A DNA stretch of 5,618 bases. It comes from Candidatus Babeliales bacterium. Lineage in GTDB: Bacteria > Babelota > Babeliae > Babelales > Vermiphilaceae. The stretch covers positions 1 through 5,618 of the forward strand of contig JAGVMI010000001.1 of NCBI GenBank assembly GCA_020053845.1, given 5' to 3'. The notes below the pieces were generated by a model. It did no database searches, was not told the DNA's origin, and saw nothing but the letters and a program-made list of their open reading frames with translations. Shown here piece after piece: positions 1 to 5,618 of the stretch. Made by a program: the position numbers and the translations under genes. Positions within the stretch are counted from its first letter, which is position 1; each line of letters begins with the position of its first letter.

Positions 1-1878
1 ATTATGGAAACGCCGGTTAAAACCAACTTTAAAGAAGGTCTGCGCGTTTTTGAATACTTTATCTCCACACACGGTGCACGTAAAGGTCAATCGGATACAG
101 CGCTTAAAACAGCAAACTCTGGTTATCTGACTCGACGCTTAGTGGACGTTGCACAAGATGTTGTCATAACTACACAAGATTGTAAGACACTCGGATACAT
201 TGAGCTCGAAGATCTCAAAGAATCTGGTGACGTAATTTATGCACTCGCTAATCGTACGCTTGGGCGTGTTCTTGCTGCAGATATAAAAGATCCGGTTACC
301 GGTGAACTTATACACAAGCAGGGAACTGTTGTAGACCAAGATGGCGTTTTGAAGCTTGCAAATTCAGCAGCTTCAAAAGTGTGCGTACGTTCATCATTGA
401 CTTGCCAAGCCCGCCGCGGTGTGTGCGTATCATGCTATGGCTATGACCTTTCCAAGGGTCGCCTGGTAGATATTGGCACCACGGTTGGTATTATCGCAGC
501 GCAATCGATTGGTGAACCTGGTACACAGCTTACCATGAGAACGTTCCATATTGGTGGTACGGCAAGCGGTTTGAGTGAGCAACCATACTTTGTAGCTAAA
601 TCTGATGGTATTGTTGAATGGCGTGGTATACGTACCGTTACAAACCGTCATGGGCAACAAGTGGTTATGAGCCGTAAGGCAAGATTGCGTATTCTGACCG
701 GTGACGGCCGTGAATTGCAACGTCATGACCTTGAATATGGTTCTATTGTACTTGTAGCTGATAAGCAAAACATTAAGATCGGCACCAAGCTTGCAGAATG
801 GGATGCATCAAGCAAAGTATTGCTTACCGAAAAAGCAGGTATCATTCGCTTTGTTGATCTCATTGAGAATGTAACGGTGCAAGAGCGTATTGACGAAGCT
901 ACAGGTAAATCAAATTATATCGTTTCTGATGCACGTGGTGAGAAGTATCAGCCAGCATTGAGCATTCAAGGTGCTGATGAAGAAGAATTGGCACACTACT
1001 TCTTGCCAGCAGGTTCATATTTAAGCGTAAGCGATGGCCAACACATAGAAGTTGGTGACGTGATGGTAAAAGTACCACGCGAAGCTTCAAAAGCGAAAGA
1101 TATCACCGGTGGCTTGCCACGCGTAGCAGAATTATTTGAAGCTCGTGCGCCAAAAGATGCTGCAATCATCTCGGATATCGATGGTGAAGTAGTTATCGGT
1201 GGTCTGCATAGAGGCTTGCGTAAGGTAAGCGTAGTATCGGGCGCAGAATCGTACGATTATTTCGTTCCTCGTGGCAAACAGCTTAACGTGGTTAACGGAG
1301 AATACGTGAATGCGGGTGATCAGCTGACTACAGGCTCACCTGTATTGCATGATATGTTACGTATTCTTGGGCCTGATGTTGTACAAAAATATCTAGTAGG
1401 CCAGGTACAAGCAATTTACCGCTTACAAGGTGTTGATATCAATGATCGTCATATTGAACTTATTGTGCGTCAGATGATGCGTCGTGTTCGAGTGATAGAT
1501 CCGGGCGAAAGCGACTTCTTGATAGGCGACCGCGTAGACAGAATTCATTTTGCAGCTGTTAATGCGGCGTTAAGAGCTCAAAGCAAGAAAGTTGCTGCAG
1601 CAAGACCAGTATTGATGGGTATTACTCAAGCTTCTCTGGGAACAGAAAGCTTCATCTCGGCGGCATCATTCCAGGAAACAACGCGTATCTTGGCTGAAGC
1701 TGCAATAGGTGGACAAGTAGACAATCTCTACGGTCTGAAGGAAAATGTAATAGTAGGTAAGCTTATTCCTGCAGGTACGGGCATCAAAACCTTTAAGGGC
1801 AAGTACCTGGGTGATGATCTTGCCGATCTGGAACGCCAGGCTCAACAAGAAGAGCATGGCGAATCACAGGATGTTTAG
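1..1878 (+). CDS. rpoC: RNA polymerase subunit beta' (C-terminal part, 5' end outside the window)
   Basis: This is the C-terminal part of the catalytic beta' subunit of DNA-dependent RNA polymerase. The frame is open from base 1; the Met at base 4 is internal, because the sequence around it ([12 protein letters not shown], then STHGARKG) is a conserved mid-protein segment. Numbering from that Met, the second zinc site is complete: Cys60, Cys134, Cys141, Cys144 (C-x6-C-x2-C spacing in the last three). The trigger loop follows ([15 protein letters not shown], with Met178, Arg179 and His182). These match E. coli C814/C888/C895/C898 and M932/R933/H936 with a constant offset of 754, so roughly the first 754 residues are missing. 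Between about 187 and 365 lies an SI3-type insertion, as in Gram-negative beta'. Conserved C-terminal blocks follow: [16 protein letters not shown] (366-381), [13 protein letters not shown] (473-485) and [15 protein letters not shown] (547-561). The short acidic tail ends in a TAG stop. It lies 14 bases before the tRNA gene. Identification is certain. Confidence 0.98.
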   Translation: MMETPVKTNFKEGLRVFEYFISTHGARKGQSDTALKTANSGYLTRRLVDVAQDVVITTQDCKTLGYIELEDLKESGDVIYALANRTLGRVLAADIKDPVTGELIHKQGTVVDQDGVLKLANSAASKVCVRSSLTCQARRGVCVSCYGYDLSKGRLVDIGTTVGIIAAQSIGEPGTQLTMRTFHIGGTASGLSEQPYFVAKSDGIVEWRGIRTVTNRHGQQVVMSRKARLRILTGDGRELQRHDLEYGSIVLVADKQNIKIGTKLAEWDASSKVLLTEKAGIIRFVDLIENVTVQERIDEATGKSNYIVSDARGEKYQPALSIQGADEEELAHYFLPAGSYLSVSDGQHIEVGDVMVKVPREASKAKDITGGLPRVAELFEARAPKDAAIISDIDGEVVIGGLHRGLRKVSVVSGAESYDYFVPRGKQLNVVNGEYVNAGDQLTTGSPVLHDMLRILGPDVVQKYLVGQVQAIYRLQGVDINDRHIELIVRQMMRRVRVIDPGESDFLIGDRVDRIHFAAVNAALRAQSKKVAAARPVLMGITQASLGTESFISAASFQETTRILAEAAIGGQVDNLYGLKENVIVGKLIPAGTGIKTFKGKYLGDDLADLERQAQQEEHGESQDV

Positions 1879-1892
1879 AATGAATATGACAC

Positions 1893-1967
1893 AGGCGCGT
1901 AGCTCAGTGGTAGAGCACTGCTTTGACGTAGCAGGGGCCAGCGGTTCAAGTCCGCTCGCGCCTACCA
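1893..1967 (+). tRNA. tRNA-Val (anticodon GAC)
   Basis: The 75-base cloverleaf folds without mismatches. The acceptor stem AGGCGCG (1893-1899) pairs with CGCGCCT (1957-1963). The D stem is GCTC/GAGC (1902-1905 with 1913-1916), with GG in the loop. The anticodon stem CTGCT (1918-1922) pairs with AGCAG (1930-1934). The loop TTGACGT carries GAC at 1925-1927, so it reads the valine codons GUC and GUU. The variable loop is 5 bases (1935-1939). The T stem AGCGG/CCGCT (1940-1944 with 1952-1956) closes a TTCAAGT loop. Discriminator A1964 is followed by a genome-encoded CCA (1965-1967). The gene begins 14 bases after the rpoC stop and ends 62 bases before rpsO. No separate promoter or terminator is evident, so it is probably excised from an rpoC-rpsO transcript (inference). 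Confidence 0.97.
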
Positions 1968-2017
1968 GTGCCGCAGTAATGGACATGGTAAATTAAATAA
2001 GAACTAAATCGCATAAT

Positions 2018-2022
2018 AAGGA
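2018..2022 (+). promoter_or_regulatory. Shine-Dalgarno of rpsO
   Basis: AAGGA lies 7 bases before the rpsO ATG, which is ideal spacing and supports the chosen start. It is the clearest ribosome binding site in the window. Confidence 0.75.
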
Positions 2023-2029
2023 TCGAGCC

Positions 2030-2299
2030 ATGTTGCTAGAGAAAGACGAAAAAAATCAGATTATTAAGGACTTTGCTCAAGGACCACAGGATACTGGGTC
2101 TGTAGAAGTTCAGATTGCATTGTTGACTAAAACAATTCGTCAACTTACTGAGCATTGCCAAAAGAATGCAAAAGATTTCAGCTCAAAGAGAGGTCTTTTG
2201 AAAATGGTATGCCGTAGAAGAGGCTTCTTGCGCTATCTGGAACGCAATAATGTCGCTAAGTATAAAGAATTAATTGATAGACTCGGCCTGCGTAAATAG
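2030..2299 (+). CDS. rpsO: 30S ribosomal protein S15
   Basis: S15 is a primary binding protein of the 30S central domain; it binds 16S rRNA helices 20-22 early in assembly and contributes to a bridge with the 50S subunit. The 89-residue length is exactly usual for the family. Diagnostic blocks are DTGSVEVQIALLT (21-33), SSKRGLLKMV (51-60), RRRGFLRYLER (62-72) and the C-terminal IDRLGLRK (82-89). The basic residues cluster in the second half, as expected for an RNA-binding helical bundle. The ATG is preceded by a good Shine-Dalgarno. pnp follows 75 bases downstream, the classic rpsO-pnp pair also found in E. coli. In E. coli S15 represses its own translation through a leader pseudoknot; I cannot recognise an equivalent in the 62-base leader here. 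Confidence 0.98.
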   Translation: MLLEKDEKNQIIKDFAQGPQDTGSVEVQIALLTKTIRQLTEHCQKNAKDFSSKRGLLKMVCRRRGFLRYLERNNVAKYKELIDRLGLRK

Positions 2300-2363
2300 T
2301 TACATTTCCAGTACTATTGAACGCTTACTATAGTCGCTTGGCCGCTTCTTTAAAAACAAATAT

Positions 2364-2374
2364 AGGTTTCAGGA
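2364..2374 (+). promoter_or_regulatory. Ribosome binding region of pnp (start-deciding)
   Basis: Two purine motifs precede the start. AGG at 2364-2366 is 8 bases before ATG 2375 and has workable spacing. The longer AGGA at 2371-2374 touches the ATG directly and would leave only 3 bases before the next codon, GTG at 2378. Spacing therefore favours AGG 2364-2366 with ATG 2375. The alternative, a GTG start one codon later, would change the protein by a single residue. Confidence 0.45.
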
Positions 2375-4450
2375 ATGGTGAAAACGTTTCGTTTTGATGA
2401 GTTTGGTTATGAAGTCCAAATAGGTAAAGTTGCGGATCAAGCTGATGGTGCAGTTTGGTTTAAGTGCGGCGGCACTATCGTTCTGTCAACGGTTGTTTCT
2501 GCGCCATCAAAAGAGTTCCCGGGGTTTCTGCCGTTGACGGTGGACTATCGCGAACTTTTTTCTGCTGCAGGTAAAATTCCTGGTGGATATTACAAACGTG
2601 AAGGCAAGGCGTCCGACCGTGAGGTCCTTATCGGCCGTCTCATCGATAGATCGATCCGTCCACTATTTCCAGAGCATTATTTCGGTCAAGTGCAATCTTT
2701 AAGCACAGTCTACTCTGTAGATAAAGATCGTGCTCCACACAACCCTGCATTGCTTGCTACATCGCTTGCACTGTGCATTTCAAAAATTCCATTCCTCGAA
2801 CCAGTTGGTGTGGTAGAGGTGGGCAGAGTTGATGGCAAATGGATAATTAATCCAACACATCCTGAAAGTGTTAAATCGGATGTGCGTCTTATCATTGCTG
2901 GTACCAAAGAAGGTATCACTATGGTAGAAGGTTCTGCACAAGAGATCTTAGAACAAGAATTTGTTGATGTTATGTTCCAGGCGCATGAAGCAATTAAGCG
3001 TCTCGTAGCATGGCAGCTTGAAATTCGTGCTGCAGTTGGTGTTGAAAAAGAGCAGTTTGCTGATTATGCAATTGATGCGTGGGAAGCAAAAGCAGAAAGC
3101 TTTTTGACCGAAGATGCAGTTAAAAAAATGTTCAGTGCTGATAAAGTAGAACGTAATACTGCGCTCACTTCATTGCGCGAATCGTTCCTTGCTCAGTACA
3201 AAGAAGACGCTGTAGCTCAAGAAGTTCCTGAAAAAGTGATCGACTATGTGTTCGATTCGCTACTCAAGAAGAAAATTACAGAACTTATTTTCGTGCTCAA
3301 TCAGCGTGTTGATGGCAGACCATTTGACCAAGTCCGCAAGATTTCGGTAGAAGTGGGTCTATTGCCATATGTTCACGGGTCGGCACTCTTTACTCGTGGC
3401 CGTACACAGGCATTGGTAAGCGCAACGCTGGGTGGTGGACAAGATGAACAACGTACCGAATCCATCATGGAAGAAGGTACAGAAGATGGTTCATTTATGT
3501 TGCACTATAACTTCCCTCCTTTTTCGGTAGGCGAAGTAAAGCCAATGCGCGCGCCAAGCCGTCGTGAAACGGGTCATGGGCACTTGGCAGCGTCAGCAAT
3601 TAGGCGCGTATTGCCAAACAAAGAAGCATTTCCTTACACCATTCGCTTAGTAGCGGATATTTTGGAATCTGACGGCTCTACATCCATGGCGACAACTTGT
3701 GGTTCTACCATGGCGCTTATGCAAGCGGGCGTACCCATTACTAAGATGGTAAGTGGTATTGCAATGGGCTTACTCATGAATAGCAAAGGCGAATTCAGAG
3801 TACTTTCAGATATTACTGGTTTTGAAGATCAATTTGGCTTGATGGATTTCAAAGTTGCAGGTACGGCCGATGGCATTACTGCAATCCAGATGGATATCAA
3901 GTACAAAGGTGGATTCCCGCGCGAAATCTTCGATGCGGCACTTGAACAAGCACGTCGTGGACGCCTGCATATTCTCGGTGAGATGCAAAAGGTTATGACG
4001 GAGCCAAATCCACTTTCAGAACTTGTTCCAAAGGTAGTAAGCTTTAAGGTTGATACCGATAAGATCGGTGCAATTATTGGATCTGGCGGTAAGACAATTC
4101 GTGAGATTATTGATAACACCGGCACTCAGATTGATATCGAGCAAGACGGTATTGTTAAGATCTTCGGTGGGCCAACGGCTAAGCTTGATGTTGCTGTGCG
4201 TTGGGTAAAAACACTTGCTGGTCAAATCGCGCCAGGCGATATTTATGAAGGTAAGATCCGCAGAATAGTAGAATTTGGCCTCTTTGTTGAACTCGTACCG
4301 GGTCATGATGGCTTGGTGCATGTATCAAACATTCCAAGGGATCTGCAAAAGACCTTTGGCAAGGCATATAAAGTGGGTCAGGAAGCGCGCGTACAAGTAC
4401 TTGATTACGATGAAGTAACTGGGCGCACAGGCCTTAAACTGGTATCGTAA
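2375..4450 (+). CDS. pnp: Polynucleotide phosphorylase (PNPase)
   Basis: PNPase degrades RNA 3'-5' by phosphorolysis, releasing nucleoside diphosphates, and can run in reverse to add tails; it acts as a trimer in the cytoplasm, often in RNA degradosomes. The 691 residues are close to the usual ~700. The order is: first RNase PH-like core (about 8-150, with FSAAGKIPGGYYKREG at 62-77 and IRPLFP at 94-99), a helical linker (about 150-300), and the second catalytic core (about 310-545). The second core shows HGSALFTRG (334-342), the phosphate-site DGSTSMA (433-439), and metal/catalytic residues Asp485, Asp491 and Lys493, which align with E. coli D486, D492 and K494. A KH domain follows (about 554-612, GSGG loop at 569-572), then an S1 domain (about 622-690). 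The protein ends right after S1, with no extended tail. A usually conserved proline in DRPIRPLFP is Ser93. It follows rpsO in the classic order and precedes its homologue rph. Confidence 0.98.
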   Translation: MVKTFRFDEFGYEVQIGKVADQADGAVWFKCGGTIVLSTVVSAPSKEFPGFLPLTVDYRELFSAAGKIPGGYYKREGKASDREVLIGRLIDRSIRPLFPEHYFGQVQSLSTVYSVDKDRAPHNPALLATSLALCISKIPFLEPVGVVEVGRVDGKWIINPTHPESVKSDVRLIIAGTKEGITMVEGSAQEILEQEFVDVMFQAHEAIKRLVAWQLEIRAAVGVEKEQFADYAIDAWEAKAESFLTEDAVKKMFSADKVERNTALTSLRESFLAQYKEDAVAQEVPEKVIDYVFDSLLKKKITELIFVLNQRVDGRPFDQVRKISVEVGLLPYVHGSALFTRGRTQALVSATLGGGQDEQRTESIMEEGTEDGSFMLHYNFPPFSVGEVKPMRAPSRRETGHGHLAASAIRRVLPNKEAFPYTIRLVADILESDGSTSMATTCGSTMALMQAGVPITKMVSGIAMGLLMNSKGEFRVLSDITGFEDQFGLMDFKVAGTADGITAIQMDIKYKGGFPREIFDAALEQARRGRLHILGEMQKVMTEPNPLSELVPKVVSFKVDTDKIGAIIGSGGKTIREIIDNTGTQIDIEQDGIVKIFGGPTAKLDVAVRWVKTLAGQIAPGDIYEGKIRRIVEFGLFVELVPGHDGLVHVSNIPRDLQKTFGKAYKVGQEARVQVLDYDEVTGRTGLKLVS

Positions 4451-4494
4451 CCTAGTATAGCAACAGCGCATATCCATCATATGTTTCTACTGCT

Positions 4495-4497
4495 GGA
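4495..4497 (+). promoter_or_regulatory. Possible weak Shine-Dalgarno of rph
   Basis: GGA within CTGGA lies 8 bases before ATG 4506. It is short but correctly spaced. The other nearby ATGs (4481 and 4502) are in different frames, and no other in-frame ATG exists between 4506 and the conserved RNase PH core, which supports 4506 as the start. Confidence 0.4.
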
Positions 4498-4505
4498 TTT
4501 TATGC

Positions 4506-5375
4506 ATGGCAAACTATGAAAACAACACACGGCCGTCACGACATGACGGCCGTGGCCTTAATGAACTCAGACCATTACGAGCATCGCTCGATGTATTTGA
4601 ATTTGCTTCAGGATCAGTACTTCTTGAAGTAGGCAGAACGAAAATTCTTTGTGCGGTAACATTACAAGTGGGCGTCCCACCCTTTCTGCGTGGCAAAGGT
4701 GTAGGTTGGCTTACAGCAGAATATGCTATGCTTCCTGCTGCTACTGCTCCTCGCACACCTCGAGAAAGTTCAACTTCAAAAAAGTGCGGCAGAAGCGTCG
4801 AGATATCTCGCCTTATCGGGCGAGTGATGCGCGCAGTCACAGATTTGAGTGGGCTTGGTGAGCGCACAGTTACTATTGATTGTGATGTATTGCAGGCAGA
4901 TGGCGGTACAAGAACGGCTTCAATATCGGCAGCATGCCTTGCATTGCAGTTTGCACAAAAACAGTGGCTTGCATCAAAAATTATTACAAGCCCTATCTTG
5001 CTTGAACAGGTTGCGGCGGTGTCTGTGGGCGTCTGTGATGATGCAGTAATTCTCGATCCTGATTTTCACGAAGATAGCGGCGATATTAATGCTGACTTTA
5101 ATTTTGTTATCACACGCTCGGGCAATCTGATTGAAATACAAGGCGGTGCCGAGAAAAAGCCTCTCGCATGGCAAGCATTTGATGCTGCGCGTGCGCTTGC
5201 TCATAAGGGGACGCAAGAGCTATTCTGTTTCTTTGATTCTGTAATACAATCACAGCAACAGTTCGCTCCGGCGCAAGAAGCACACAAGCAGGCTTCTTCA
5301 GCAAATCATAGCAAACCATTGGGTACTAAGGCGCCACTTTTTAGTCTTTTAAACAGGCAGAAGCATGCAAGCTAG
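4506..5375 (+). CDS. rph: Ribonuclease PH with C-terminal extension
   Basis: RNase PH is a phosphate-dependent 3'-5' exoribonuclease that trims the 3' trailers of tRNA precursors down to CCA and also acts on structured RNA; it normally forms a hexamer. Visible family motifs are RHDGR..NELRP (12-23), GSVLLEVGRTKILC (36-49), GWLTAEYAMLP (67-77), GRSVEISRLIGR (95-106), DCDVLQADGGTRTASI (125-140, including the phosphate-binding GGTRT at 133-137) and IEIQGGAE (209-216). The acidic pair expected to bind metal is Asp190 (in EDS) and Asp197 (in ADFN). They are 7 apart instead of the 6 I recall for E. coli and other RNase PH, suggesting a one-residue insertion. At 289 residues it exceeds the usual ~240; the surplus is a Q/S/A/K-rich tail from about 245, probably disordered, ending in a short hydrophobic segment (KAPLFSLLNRQKHAS). 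Codons 8-17 form a perfect inverted repeat. It overlaps the next gene by 11 bases. Confidence 0.96.
   Translation: MANYENNTRPSRHDGRGLNELRPLRASLDVFEFASGSVLLEVGRTKILCAVTLQVGVPPFLRGKGVGWLTAEYAMLPAATAPRTPRESSTSKKCGRSVEISRLIGRVMRAVTDLSGLGERTVTIDCDVLQADGGTRTASISAACLALQFAQKQWLASKIITSPILLEQVAAVSVGVCDDAVILDPDFHEDSGDINADFNFVITRSGNLIEIQGGAEKKPLAWQAFDAARALAHKGTQELFCFFDSVIQSQQQFAPAQEAHKQASSANHSKPLGTKAPLFSLLNRQKHAS
4528..4554. repeat. Perfect 11-bp inverted repeat inside the start of rph
   Basis: CACGGCCGTCA (4528-4538) and TGACGGCCGTG (4544-4554) are exact reverse complements separated by CGACA. Eight of the 11 pairs are G-C, so the mRNA hairpin should be very stable. It begins 22 bases after the A of the rph ATG and covers codons 8-17, including the conserved R-x-D-G-R segment. 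The inner 8-mer ACGGCCGT is itself a palindrome and occurs in both arms. No T-run follows, so it is not an intrinsic terminator. A role in translation control, RNA processing or protein binding is inference. Confidence 0.85.
5355..5357 (+). promoter_or_regulatory. Shine-Dalgarno of the holA-like gene
   Basis: AGG (within CAGGCAG) lies 7 bases before ATG 5365, inside the last codons of rph. It supports an overlapping start and suggests translational coupling to rph. Confidence 0.45.
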
Positions 5376-5618
5376 AGCTGTGACATTAAGCTCTTTTTTT
5401 GAACATGTCTCTCAAACGCAATCAACTCTCTTTCCGCTCTACGTTTTTGTGGGCGAACAGTATCAATCGCTTTTTTTGGCGCGACTTTTTGCTCTCCTCA
5501 AGCAGCACTATTCTATGATGGTACAGCAGCTTGATACTGTTATGCGTACTGATGCGGAGCTTAAATCAACGCTTAGCATGAGTTTTTTAGGCCAGCGCTC
5601 TTCTTTTTACTTAGGTAA
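5365..5618 (+). CDS. holA: Probable DNA polymerase III delta subunit, N-terminal 84 residues (3' end outside the window)
   Basis: The frame is open from ATG 5365 to the window edge and runs on past it. The delta subunit is the clamp-loader ATPase-fold member that opens the beta sliding clamp during replication. The evidence is a family-like N-terminal layout: a lead-in of about 22 residues, the beta strand and loop LYVFVGEQYQ (25-34) where delta proteins usually read YLLxGEExx, the helix SLFLARLFALL (35-45), then a region ending LSMSFLGQRSSFYLG (70-84). The latter resembles the delta segment in which a 'lFgerrlv.l' motif closes the first part of domain I. The start overlaps the rph stop by 11 bases and has an AGG 7 bases upstream, so coupled translation with rph is likely. 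With only 84 residues and no Walker-type motif to check (delta has none that works), the name is a probable fit, not proven; another clamp-loader-like or unknown protein is possible. The coding region is unusually rich in T-runs. Confidence 0.55.
   Translation, partial: MQARAVTLSSFFEHVSQTQSTLFPLYVFVGEQYQSLFLARLFALLKQHYSMMVQQLDTVMRTDAELKSTLSMSFLGQRSSFYLG
5374..5400 (+). terminator. Weak hairpin plus T-run just after the rph stop
   Basis: AGAGCT (5374-5379) pairs with AGCTCT (5389-5394) across a 9-base loop, and the run of seven T's (5394-5400) follows directly. The geometry is that of an intrinsic terminator, but the stem is only 6 bp with three G-C pairs. It also lies inside codons 4-12 of the overlapping downstream gene, so at best it would give partial termination or attenuation after rph. 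It may be coincidence of coding sequence. Confidence 0.25.

Noticed and set aside
430..768. Minus-strand open frame of 112 codons opposite rpoC
   Set aside because: It is antisense to highly conserved zinc-site and trigger-loop coding sequence; the translation is low in information, with no recognisable family.
1948..1967. The tRNA 3' end as an integration (attachment) site
   Set aside because: No integrase, direct repeat of the tRNA end, or foreign-looking DNA follows; core genes continue on both sides.
1811..1996. Plus-strand open frame of 61 codons spanning the end of rpoC and the tRNA gene
   Set aside because: Its RSSVVEH...GSSPLAP sequence is the familiar false translation of a tRNA gene; it has no independent support.
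2012..2017. CATAAT as a possible -10 box for rpsO
   Set aside because: No -35 match lies 16-18 bases upstream, and the transcript would start at or inside the Shine-Dalgarno, leaving no leader.
2306..2334. Possible pnp promoter: TATAGT (2329-2334) with TTCCAG (2306-2311) at 17-base spacing
   Set aside because: The -10 is fair, but the -35 matches only two of six consensus positions, and TTGAAC at 2317-2322 is wrongly spaced. It is too weak to annotate.
4464..4495. Small stem in the pnp-rph gap: CATAT/ATATG with an outer CAGC/GCTG
   Set aside because: The inner stem is five mostly A-T pairs and the outer pairing needs a large asymmetric bulge; no T-run follows. Not a terminator and probably chance.
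4514..4867. Minus-strand open frame of 117 codons opposite the start of rph
   Set aside because: It is antisense to conserved RNase PH motifs; the Arg/Pro/Ser-rich translation is typical of a shadow frame.

Overview
The window is a compact, all plus-strand block of core information-processing genes. In order it holds the 3' two-fifths of rpoC (RNA polymerase beta', cut by the left edge), a tRNA-Val(GAC) gene, rpsO (ribosomal protein S15), pnp (polynucleotide phosphorylase), rph (RNase PH), and the first 84 codons of a gene that looks like holA (DNA polymerase III delta subunit, cut by the right edge). No non-coding stretch exceeds 75 bases, no intact mobile element, CRISPR or phage gene is present, and every CDS visible is intact within the window.

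Organism: the rpoC fragment carries the large insertion in the trigger loop (SI3, as in E. coli and other Gram-negative lineages), so a Gram-negative-type bacterium is likely. Base composition is moderate by eye. The proteins are clearly bacterial but diverge from E. coli in many places. Gene order (rpoC, tRNA, rpsO-pnp, rph, holA-like) is not that of E. coli. A lineage such as candidate phylum Dependentiae crossed my mind, but nothing in the sequence proves it; this is a guess.

Layout: rpoC ends at 1878. Only 14 bases later the tRNA starts (1893-1967), with its CCA encoded. A 62-base spacer with a good Shine-Dalgarno leads to rpsO (2030-2299). A 75-base gap leads to pnp (2375-4450), a 55-base gap to rph (4506-5375), and the holA-like frame starts 11 bases inside the end of rph (5365). 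No convincing terminator separates rpoC from rph, so the block may be read as one long transcript, although internal promoters cannot be excluded.

How the genes fit together: transcription (beta'), translation (S15, tRNA-Val) and RNA turnover or maturation (PNPase, RNase PH) are grouped. PNPase and RNase PH are homologous phosphorolytic 3'-5' exoribonucleases placed side by side; RNase PH classically trims tRNA 3' trailers, and a tRNA with a 3' trailer sits in the same array. The most notable non-coding-type signal is a perfect 11-bp inverted repeat with a 5-base loop inside codons 8-17 of rph. I do not see a new biological system here; this is mostly an ordinary housekeeping region with some interesting details.
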